Below, one piece after another: positions 1-5,859 of a stretch of DNA of 5,859 nucleotides; within the stretch, counting starts at the first letter, position 1; every line of letters begins with the position of its first letter. Made by a program: the position numbers and the translations under genes. Source of the stretch: a bacterium (GTDB lineage Bacteria; Blakebacterota; Blakebacteria; Blakebacterales; Blakebacteraceae); assembly GCA_025774615.1 (NCBI GenBank), contig JALGVQ010000185.1, positions 1 to 5,859 of the forward strand, given 5' to 3'. The notes beneath the pieces are model-generated. The model was not told the DNA's origin. It was given only the letters and a program-made list of their open reading frames with translations, and did not search any database.

Positions 1-762
1 GAATATACCGAACCGATGAGATCTCCTGACCATCTGGAAAAACTTCTCAAATCATTCGGCGCCAACATGGAGACCAGGACCACTGGTGGGGGCAGGGGGG
101 AATACACGGTGCTCTACGATCCAGGTATGGCACTGGAGGGCAGAGAAGTCGACATTCCCGGTGATTTTTCAAAGGCTGTCTATCTCATGGTTGCCGCGCT
201 TCTGTTGCCACGCTCAGATCTTACGTTGAAGGGGGTCGGACTGAATCCCGCCCGCAGGGAGGCTCTGAACATCCTCACAAGAATGGGTGGTAAGATCGAG
301 GTTCTCGACCGGCGGACAATTGGTACTGAATCCCGTGGTGATATCCATATCAAGCACTCGAAACTCAAGGGAACGGGAGTATCCGGCAGGACGATTCGCA
401 TGCTGTTTGAGGAACTCACGGCCCTCACAGTGGCGGCGGCATTTGCCGAGGGTGAGACTTATTTCAAGGGGGCCCTTGAACTGCGAATGCCCGCGAGTGA
501 TCGGATTTCGGCACTCATCCACAACCTGAAGGTATTGAACCTTGAAACAGGTGAAGCGCCCGATTGGCTCGTGTTGCTCGTGTTCAGAGGGAAATCACCA
601 CTCGATGGAGGGGTCTTCGACAGTTTCGGTGACTACCGGATCGCGCTGGCGTTCCATGTATGTGCACTGGCCAGCCATGGGGACAGCATGATCCTCAACT
701 ATGAAGTGATTGATCAGTATTGGCCGGGATTTCCTGAGGTAATCGAGATATTGAAGGGGTAG
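1..762 (+). CDS. aroA: 3-phosphoshikimate 1-carboxyvinyltransferase (EPSP synthase) family protein, C-terminal part, with diverged active site
   Basis: The 5' end lies outside the window. The frame is open from base 1, and the ATG at 16 is internal, because the preceding codons read EYTEP, which joins the family's TEP-x-x-S-x-DH motif. About 253 of the usual ~430 residues are present. EPSP synthases join shikimate-3-phosphate and PEP in the cytoplasmic shikimate pathway. Counting from the Met at 16, recognisable blocks are DIPGDFSKA (46-54), GVGLNPAR (73-80), AAAFAEGET (140-148), ASDRI (160-164), SFGDYRIA (203-210) and WPGF (236-239). Compared from memory with the E. coli and B. subtilis enzymes, several active-site positions differ: S197 is K53, D313 is E132, K340 is P159, E341 is A160 and H385 is Y207. 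R344 (R163), D384 (D206) and R386 (R208) are kept. Family membership is secure. Authentic EPSP synthase activity is doubtful, and a neofunctionalised paralogue is possible. The reading frame is intact. The gene converges on the PLP-enzyme gene. Confidence 0.88.
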   Translation, partial: EYTEPMRSPDHLEKLLKSFGANMETRTTGGGRGEYTVLYDPGMALEGREVDIPGDFSKAVYLMVAALLLPRSDLTLKGVGLNPARREALNILTRMGGKIEVLDRRTIGTESRGDIHIKHSKLKGTGVSGRTIRMLFEELTALTVAAAFAEGETYFKGALELRMPASDRISALIHNLKVLNLETGEAPDWLVLLVFRGKSPLDGGVFDSFGDYRIALAFHVCALASHGDSMILNYEVIDQYWPGFPEVIEILKG

Positions 763-790
763 TCAGGAGATCAAGGTAATCTGAATCTGC

Positions 791-824
791 CTGAGGATCC
801 GACTGATAAGGTTCGGACTGTCAG
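791..824. terminator. weak stem-loop in the convergent gap (possible bidirectional terminator)
   Basis: Between two converging genes, TCCGA (798-802) can pair with TCGGA (813-817) around a 10-nt loop. An outer CTGA/TCAG pair (791-794 with 821-824) is separated from it by an imperfect internal loop. The outer arm overlaps the stop codon of the minus-strand gene. There is no T-tract on either side, so this is not a canonical intrinsic terminator. It is reported because it is the only structure seen in the 58-bp gap. Confidence 0.18.
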
Positions 825-2047
825 AGTGAAGCAACCGCCTCGATCAGTCGTTCGATCTCATCCATTGTCGTATAGCAGGCACATCCGGCTCTGATGAATC
901 CATGTTCCAACTGACCGTATCGCTCTGCAATCGTTCGCGCGTAGAAGTTCCCGTTTGTGAGGTAGAGCCCCTCTTTGGCGAGTGCCGTGGTTACATCACC
1001 CGATAGCATCCCCTCAACGGTGAATGAGAGGGTTGGGGTGCGTGGTGTTCCCGGCGCGGGGCCATACAGGGTGACGCGGTCCTGTGCGGCCAGTCCTGCC
1101 CACAATCTGCCGATCAGCTCTGTTCCCCATCCATGGAAGGTATCGAATGCGGAGATCAGGCATTCCCGGCGGGTCGATCCTGTGCCGAGCGATGCGAAAT
1201 ACTCCACGATTGCGCCGGTGCCTGCGATACCCTCGTAATTCAGCGTGCCGGTCTCGAAGCGATCGGGAGCGTTATCGGGAGAGGGGATGAGCTTTGCGAC
1301 ATCGAGTGATTCCAGCCGGTCCTGTCTGGTGTAAAGGAACCCTACGTGGGGGCCGTAGAACTTGTACACCGATCCCGCGAGGAACTCACAGTCGAGGGCC
1401 CTGACATCCACCAGCTGGTGGGGGAGGAGGTGGACCGCGTCCACGAATACCTCGGCGCCAACGGCATGAGCCATCTCGATCGCCCGTCCGGTCTCAATGA
1501 TCGTACCAAGGGCGTTCGAGGCGGCACTTATCGCGAGGAGTTTTGTATTGGAAGTGAGTTTTTCCGCCAGGTCATTCCAGTCGAGAAGGCCGCTGTCGGT
1601 ATCGAACCGGACCCACTTGAGGGTGATGCCCCGTTCCTTCTCCAGCGCCTGCCAGGGAGCGATATTCGCGTGGTGATCGAGCTCGGTGACGACGATCTCA
1701 TCACCGGGGCCGTATTCCCGTCCCAGGGCACGTGAGAGGTGGAACGTGAGGGTCGTCATGTTGGGGCCGAAGGCTATCTCGCTGGTGCCTGCTCCCAGCA
1801 TCTCTGCAACGGCTTCCCGGGCATAGGTGACGACTTTGTCGGTCTCGAGGCTGGTTGGGTAATTCCAGTGCCGATTCGAGTTGTGTGTCAGGAGGTATTC
1901 AGTAACCGCATCACTGACGTGGAGAGGGACCTGAGTCCCTCCCGGACCGTCGAAATACGCAACGGGGATATTGCCCTGCAGTCTTTGAAGGGCCGGAAAA
2001 CTGGAACGAACCTGCTCGACTGTCACAGATGGCTGCATATCAGTCAT
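821..2047 (-). CDS. cysteine desulfurase-like PLP-dependent enzyme (aminotransferase class V, VC1184-like family)
   Basis: This is a cytoplasmic fold-type I PLP enzyme of 408 residues, a full length for the family. Visible elements are FDGPGG (32-37), HHAN with PLP-stacking His (125-128), N178, DAVH with the pyridine-nitrogen Asp D203, and GSVYKFYGPH (225-234) with Schiff-base lysine K229. FETGT-x-x-x-EGIAGT (264-277) follows, and R386 is the likely substrate-carboxylate arginine. The DAVH, YKFYGPH and GNFYA blocks are what I know of the VC1184-like 'cysteine desulfurase-like' group. Aligned by eye to SufS, the persulfide cysteine (C364 in RTGHHCA) falls on Y369, so a classical desulfurase mechanism is not supported. 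C389 and C391 sit next to R386 but at non-equivalent positions. The substrate is unknown. The start at 2047 lies 7 bp after the foldase stop, with a weak AGG (2056-2054) inside and just after that stop codon, which suggests translational coupling. M4 is an alternative start. No isc or suf genes are nearby. Confidence 0.87.
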   Translation of the reverse strand: MTDMQPSVTVEQVRSSFPALQRLQGNIPVAYFDGPGGTQVPLHVSDAVTEYLLTHNSNRHWNYPTSLETDKVVTYAREAVAEMLGAGTSEIAFGPNMTTLTFHLSRALGREYGPGDEIVVTELDHHANIAPWQALEKERGITLKWVRFDTDSGLLDWNDLAEKLTSNTKLLAISAASNALGTIIETGRAIEMAHAVGAEVFVDAVHLLPHQLVDVRALDCEFLAGSVYKFYGPHVGFLYTRQDRLESLDVAKLIPSPDNAPDRFETGTLNYEGIAGTGAIVEYFASLGTGSTRRECLISAFDTFHGWGTELIGRLWAGLAAQDRVTLYGPAPGTPRTPTLSFTVEGMLSGDVTTALAKEGLYLTNGNFYARTIAERYGQLEHGFIRAGCACYTTMDEIERLIEAVASL

Positions 2048-2054
2048 GTTCAGC

Positions 2055-3854
2055 CTAGTAAAAATAGAGTGAACGGTTATCCACGATTCTGGCCTGCAGC
2101 CGGAGACCCCGGACCCATGTACTGTAGGCGCTCTGCCGACGCTGGTTCAATAGCAGTTCCTTCTCACTCTGGATCAGCGTCTCGAGCCCTATGGTTGTGA
2201 CTTCGGTATGCTCTGTCACTTTGGCGATGAACCAGCTGTCACCGCTTTGAATGAGATCGGTCACCTCACCGATCGGAGCGTTGAAAGCGATGGCGATGAA
2301 TTGTGGATCTCTTCCTATACCGCCCACGTAATCGTTTCTGGTGAAGGTCCCCGTTTCATCTGCAGACAGTCCCTCAGCCTCAACGATCGATGCGAACTGT
2401 TCCGGAGCTACCTGTAAGCGTGAAACAAGGTCGCGACCATACGATTCGAGTGCCGCGAGTCCCTTTTCGTAGAGAAGGTCCTGTTGGATCTGGTCACTGA
2501 CTGCAGCGAACTCGGAGATGCCTTCGTCGTATTTATCCCGGACCTGAAGAACGTAGTACGCTGACAGATGTTCAAAGACCTCAGAAACATCACCGATCTG
2601 GTTGGCGAATCCGAAATTGAGCGCCTTTGCCTCAAATCCGATACCCGGCACGAATCCACCCTGTGCAACCGGCCCGGTTGACATGACGGTAAGATTAAAA
2701 CGTTGTGCGGCTGTGGTGAAATCTTCAACTGCTGCGATTTCACGAATATCATCGAGGAGAGCCGTGATGCTGTCTAGTGTAGTGGGAGATGCCTCCTCCT
2801 TGAAGAGAATGTGACGGAGTGCTCTCTGCTCGGAATCGGTGCCGGCATCCCTGATCGAATCGCACTTGATGATGTGCCAGCCGAACTCGGAAAGGACCGG
2901 CTCCGATACTCCACCTTCGGCGAGCAGGAATGCCGCCGAGTCGAAACTCGATACCATGTCACCGGGACTCACCCACCCGAGATTTCCGCCATCGCCTGCC
3001 GAGGTGTCCTTGGAATACATTCTGGCGAGTGTCCCGAAATCTGATCCCTGTTGCAGACTGGTCTGTACGTAGGCCATCTCCCCTTCCATCTCAGCCATGT
3101 CACGTGGGCTGGGATTCTTGTAGAGGAGGACGTAATTCATGTCCACTTTCGCGGGCTCGATGAATTCATCGGAGTGTTCATCGTAATACGCCCGCACTTC
3201 ATCCGGGGAGACCGTGAGGGTGGAGTCAGGACGCGAATCCGGATCGATTCGGACGAACTGTGCCGCTACCCGTTCATTGCGGTACCGGTATGATTCTTCT
3301 GCTTCGGCGGTGGTGACCAGGGCGGTCGACATGACCAGATGACCGAGCTTCTCCTGAGGCAGCCACGCAGCCAGCTGCTGTTCCATCGTGATCCAGAAGT
3401 TGAGGAAATCGGGATGGACCATGGCCGCGTCATATTTCTGATAATCAAAGATACCGTCGGTCTGGAACTCGGGGATCTGCCGCATGACGGCCGGGGGATT
3501 GTTGCGCAGGACGAAGATGATCTCATCGGCTGTTACCGACATCCCCATTTTTCTCAGTTCCTGGTTCACGAGGATCTGATCCACCATCTGCTGCCAGGTC
3601 TGCTCCTGAACGAACTCGACAAAAGCATCATCAAGTTCCTGAATACCCAGCTGCTGGCGCTGCGCCTGATAACTTTCCTGCAGGGCAGCCTGATACTGCT
3701 GGATCATGATCTTGTGACCGTTGATTTTTCCAAGCACTGGATTGGTGTTGCCACCTGAGTAATCCATACCCCAGGCGAAAACGATCGTCAGAACGAACGC
3801 TCCTCCAACGACCCAGATCCAGAATTTCGTCTGTGCCCGCAATTTGCTCAGCAT
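2055..3854 (-). CDS. membrane-anchored peptidylprolyl isomerase/foldase, PpiD/SurA_N-parvulin type
   Basis: A 599-residue periplasmic folding helper. A short basic N-terminus (KLRAQTK) precedes one membrane helix at about 11-30, rich in W, V and F and ending FAWGM, as in PpiD-type proteins. The body therefore faces the periplasm. A SurA_N-like helical chaperone region spans about 40-185. A recognisable parvulin (PpiC) domain covers about 235-335, with FGTLARMYSKD (273-283), GGNLGWVSPGDM (289-300), F-D-S-A-A-F (304-309) and EFGWHIIK (323-330). A second parvulin-like segment at about 344-440 begins RALRHILF but has no GG-x-LGW block, so it is probably structural. A PpiD-like C-terminal region follows (about 445-599). 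The ATG at 3854 gives the expected membrane-anchor start; its ribosome site is weak. It is the first gene of an operon with the PLP enzyme and is divergent from the M23 gene. I found no convincing minus-strand promoter. PpiD-like is the best name, but orthology to E. coli ppiD is not shown. Confidence 0.87.
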   Translation of the reverse strand: MLSKLRAQTKFWIWVVGGAFVLTIVFAWGMDYSGGNTNPVLGKINGHKIMIQQYQAALQESYQAQRQQLGIQELDDAFVEFVQEQTWQQMVDQILVNQELRKMGMSVTADEIIFVLRNNPPAVMRQIPEFQTDGIFDYQKYDAAMVHPDFLNFWITMEQQLAAWLPQEKLGHLVMSTALVTTAEAEESYRYRNERVAAQFVRIDPDSRPDSTLTVSPDEVRAYYDEHSDEFIEPAKVDMNYVLLYKNPSPRDMAEMEGEMAYVQTSLQQGSDFGTLARMYSKDTSAGDGGNLGWVSPGDMVSSFDSAAFLLAEGGVSEPVLSEFGWHIIKCDSIRDAGTDSEQRALRHILFKEEASPTTLDSITALLDDIREIAAVEDFTTAAQRFNLTVMSTGPVAQGGFVPGIGFEAKALNFGFANQIGDVSEVFEHLSAYYVLQVRDKYDEGISEFAAVSDQIQQDLLYEKGLAALESYGRDLVSRLQVAPEQFASIVEAEGLSADETGTFTRNDYVGGIGRDPQFIAIAFNAPIGEVTDLIQSGDSWFIAKVTEHTEVTTIGLETLIQSEKELLLNQRRQSAYSTWVRGLRLQARIVDNRSLYFY

Positions 3855-3927
3855 ACGCTTGTCGCCCCGATTACTTTCCGGAAGAAGGTAATAGTGGTAA
3901 AATGACCATCAGTTACAGACTCAGCAA

Positions 3928-3943
3928 GATGACCGGGGTCACC
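3928..3943. promoter_or_regulatory. inverted repeat in the divergent intergenic region (candidate operator)
   Basis: GATGACCGGGGTCACC forms a dyad. The inner TGACC/GGTCA arms are perfect around a central GG, the next pair is mismatched (A/C), and the outermost G/C pair matches again. It lies about 75 bp upstream of the foldase ATG and about 60 bp upstream of the -35 of the rightward promoter. A regulator site is possible, but a 5-bp perfect arm can occur by chance. Confidence 0.25.
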
Positions 3944-4003
3944 GCAGGGAGCAAGGCTTTTCTGTTCGAATTACCCTGTCGTAATACCTTGAAAATAAAG
4001 GAC

Positions 4004-4031
4004 TTGACCACCATTCAGGCCTCCGTATCAT
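4004..4031 (+). promoter_or_regulatory. sigma70-type promoter for the M23 peptidase gene
   Basis: TTGACC (4004-4009, 5/6 to the -35 consensus) and TATCAT (4026-4031, 5/6 to the -10 consensus) are separated by 16 bp. An A-rich stretch (GAAAATAAAG, 3991-4000) sits just upstream, like an UP element. A transcript would start near 4038, giving a leader of roughly 65 nt before the ATG at 4105. The housekeeping consensus is assumed to apply in this organism. Confidence 0.5.
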
Positions 4032-4104
4032 ATCGCCGTCCCGAAATGGTACTCTCACCATCCTCCCCGTGGAACCCGTGAATCCAGGAACAGCATTCTG
4101 TCTC

Positions 4105-5859
4105 ATGATAGCGCAACTGTTCAACTGCTTGAATCCAATACGGTTACAGAGATCTGAAGGTGCATCTATCCGACCGGATCACCGCACGTCGCATACTCTT
4201 CTGAGTGGTTTCTTTGCTCTCATAATCTTCCTCGGTACCATATCGACTGCCTCGGGTCAGGGAGAGTCACTCGCGTGGCCGGCCAGGGTGGAAAAGGGCG
4301 TGACATCCTCGTTTGGTGAATGGCGACCGGGACATGTTCATGCGGGCACAGATGTGAAGACATGGGGACGTATAGGCGTTCCGCTTCTGGCAGTCGAGGA
4401 TGGATACATCCAGCGGGTGCGCACCTCACCATGGGGGTATGGCAAGGCGGTCTATCTGAAACTGGATGATGGCCGTCTGGCCGTGTACGCGCACATGGAC
4501 CGATTCACTCCCGAGATAGAGGATCTCATCGTGGATGCACAGCTGGCGGAGCTGCGCTATTCGGTTGATATCTGGCCGGAGACGGATCTCCATCGGGTGG
4601 AGCGGGGCGATATCATCGGATACTCGGGGACGACGGGTTCCTCGGCGCCACATCTCCATTTCGAGCTCAGAGACAGTCAGAACCGGCCGATCAATCCGCT
4701 TCGGAACGGTCTTCAGGCCCCGGATACAACCCCCCCCGTGATCCAGTTTCTTATCTTCAGACCGGTGGGCCCGGAGAGTCGCGTGGAGAAGGATATCCAG
4801 GTCAGACGCTTCGGCCTGACCCCGGCAGGTGGACGGACCTATCACCTGAGAGGTCGTCCGGAGGTTGAAGGGACCATCGCGATCGGCGCGGCGGCATACG
4901 ACCAGATGGATGGTGTCTGGAACCGGTTCAGTCCCTACCGACTGGTGCTGGAGATCGACGGGAATGAGGTCTTCGAGGTCCGGTACGATGAGTTCTCCTA
5001 CCTGCAGTCAGAGCTTATCGCCCTCGATCGCGATTACCGGTACATGATCAGGGAGGGGTCGAGAGCTCATACACTCTATCGTCAGCCGGGAAACGAACTC
5101 ACCTTTTACGGAGACTACGAGCAGGGTGAAGGATATCTCAGAGATTATGGCCCCGGGGTTCATCAGCTGAAGCTGACCATTGCCGACGCCAATGGCAACG
5201 AGTCGGTGGTTGAGGGGGAGGTGCTCTGGAACCGGACACCGCAGATCACACTACTGGTGCCTGAAGGGATGAGTACCGAAGAGAGGGGCGTTCGGATCGT
5301 CGGCGATGTGTCAGATCCCGACTCCGATCCCGTGCACATGATGTTCGAAGTGATGCGCGCCGGTGGGGATGTGGCCGAGAGGAGCAGCCGGCAGGACCGA
5401 TGGACAGCGCTTCCCGATGACGCGGTGATCGCCGATGGTCGCACCTTCGCACTCGATCCAGGTGTCGCGGACAGCCTGCGTTCGCAGGGCGGGTGGCTTG
5501 TAAGGTTCAAGGCCCGTGACAGGTGGGAGAGTGAGGCCGTATCACCACCTCTTTCTCTGGGTGAGGCTGATGTGCTGTTATCTGGTGGATTCTCATTGGC
5601 GGTCGAACGGTATGAGGGCTTCCTGCAGCTCACGGCCAGGACTGGTAATCCCATGCCCGCGCAGGTCGTTTTTACCGTGGATCAGGGGGAACTCGATCCG
5701 GTGACCCTCCCGGGAGTGCCAACCGGCAGGAGAAGTCACGAAGCGATCTATCCTCTGCAGATATCCTCAGAGAACCGGTTACTGGTCACCGCGCGCCTTG
5801 AGACTCCTGGTGGTCGTATCGAAACGGCGTCCGCTGAAGAGAACTATTACTCCCTGCCC
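4105..5859 (+). CDS. exported M23 (LytM-type) metallopeptidase with long C-terminal beta-rich extension, 3' partial
   Basis: The frame is open through the right edge (585 codons visible, no stop), so the gene is 3'-truncated. M23 enzymes are zinc endopeptidases that usually cut peptidoglycan cross-bridges or stem peptides. The zinc and catalytic set is complete: HAGTD (H79, D83), the YAHMD histidine H130, and HLHFE (H183, H185). The DGRLAVYAH and GYSGTTGSSAPHLHFELRD context is typical of LytM domains. An insert of about 29 residues (135-163) follows YAHMDRF. A hydrophobic segment (about 32-46) ending in TASGQ looks like a Sec signal with cleavage near 49-51. From D207 (TTPPV) a beta-rich region continues, including YDEFSY (294-299) and GVHQLKLTIADANGN (351-365), then Ig-like stretches. 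This order matches Bacteroidetes-type M23 proteins I know. The ATG at 4105 is the only nearby ATG, but it gives a long 31-residue n-region and AGGAA lies 14 nt away. TTG 4129 and GTG 4069/4078 are alternatives. It is divergent from the foldase gene. Confidence 0.85.
   Translation, partial: MIAQLFNCLNPIRLQRSEGASIRPDHRTSHTLLSGFFALIIFLGTISTASGQGESLAWPARVEKGVTSSFGEWRPGHVHAGTDVKTWGRIGVPLLAVEDGYIQRVRTSPWGYGKAVYLKLDDGRLAVYAHMDRFTPEIEDLIVDAQLAELRYSVDIWPETDLHRVERGDIIGYSGTTGSSAPHLHFELRDSQNRPINPLRNGLQAPDTTPPVIQFLIFRPVGPESRVEKDIQVRRFGLTPAGGRTYHLRGRPEVEGTIAIGAAAYDQMDGVWNRFSPYRLVLEIDGNEVFEVRYDEFSYLQSELIALDRDYRYMIREGSRAHTLYRQPGNELTFYGDYEQGEGYLRDYGPGVHQLKLTIADANGNESVVEGEVLWNRTPQITLLVPEGMSTEERGVRIVGDVSDPDSDPVHMMFEVMRAGGDVAERSSRQDRWTALPDDAVIADGRTFALDPGVADSLRSQGGWLVRFKARDRWESEAVSPPLSLGEADVLLSGGFSLAVERYEGFLQLTARTGNPMPAQVVFTVDQGELDPVTLPGVPTGRRSHEAIYPLQISSENRLLVTARLETPGGRIETASAEENYYSLP

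Noticed and set aside
16-18. ATG at 16 as the true start of the first gene
   Set aside because: The frame is open to base 1 and the codons before it complete the AroA family's TEP motif. The protein from this ATG would lack about 40% of the family's length, so the real start is upstream of the window.
1739-2200. 153-residue open frame on the plus strand
   Set aside because: It is antisense to the PLP enzyme and runs across the junction into the foldase gene. The translation resembles no family.
3339-3758. 139-residue open frame on the plus strand
   Set aside because: It is antisense to the N-terminal part of the foldase. The leucine-rich translation mirrors the foldase's codons and has no motif or start signal.
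3855-4000. Minus-strand promoter for the foldase operon
   Set aside because: I looked for -35/-10 pairs upstream of 3854. The best combinations, such as TTGCTG with CATTTT, match the -10 at only three of six positions, so none is annotated.
3833-4081. 82-residue open frame on the plus strand across the divergent gap
   Set aside because: It begins inside the foldase gene on the opposite strand and overlaps the proposed rightward promoter. The composition is not protein-like and no ribosome site was seen.
4426-4845. 139-residue open frame on the minus strand
   Set aside because: It overlaps the catalytic region of the M23 gene, whose zinc motifs prove the plus-strand reading. No domain is recognisable in the antisense translation.
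5163-5654. 163-residue open frame on the minus strand
   Set aside because: It lies wholly antisense to the M23 gene, has low-complexity Ser/Arg/Pro-rich translation, no recognisable domain and no ribosome site. It is a by-product of GC-biased codon use.

Overview
The window looks like a piece of chromosome from an uncultured Gram-negative bacterium, most plausibly a lineage in or near the FCB superphylum (Krumholzibacteriota, Eisenbacteria, Latescibacterota or Gemmatimonadota-like). This rests on three things: moderate-to-high GC with dense coding, a PpiD/SurA-type membrane-anchored foldase, and an exported M23 peptidase whose insert and post-peptidase domain resemble the Bacteroidetes-type family. 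The placement is inference; no rRNA or marker gene is present. There are no tRNAs, CRISPR arrays, insertion sequences or phage genes.

Layout, left to right. (1) Positions 1-762, plus strand: the C-terminal part of an EPSP-synthase (AroA) family protein, cut by the left edge. Its fold signature is clear, but most of the catalytic and substrate-contacting positions visible here are substituted. (2) Positions 763-820: a 58-bp convergent gap. (3) Positions 3854-821, minus strand: a two-gene operon. A 599-residue SurA_N/parvulin foldase is followed after 7 bp by a 408-residue fold-type I PLP enzyme of the VC1184-like 'cysteine desulfurase-like' family, which lacks the classical persulfide cysteine. 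(4) Positions 3855-4104: a 250-bp divergent intergenic region with a good sigma70-type promoter facing right and a 16-bp dyad nearer the foldase gene. (5) From 4105 to the right edge, plus strand: an exported M23 (LytM-type) metallopeptidase with complete zinc and catalytic histidines and a long C-terminal beta-rich extension, cut by the window end.

The foldase and the M23 enzyme both act in the cell envelope and are divergently transcribed, so shared control is possible but unproven. The AroA-like and PLP genes are metabolic and have no obvious link to the envelope genes. No new multi-gene system is evident. The strongest anomaly is the AroA homologue with a rewritten active site; the PLP enzyme without the SufS-type cysteine comes second.
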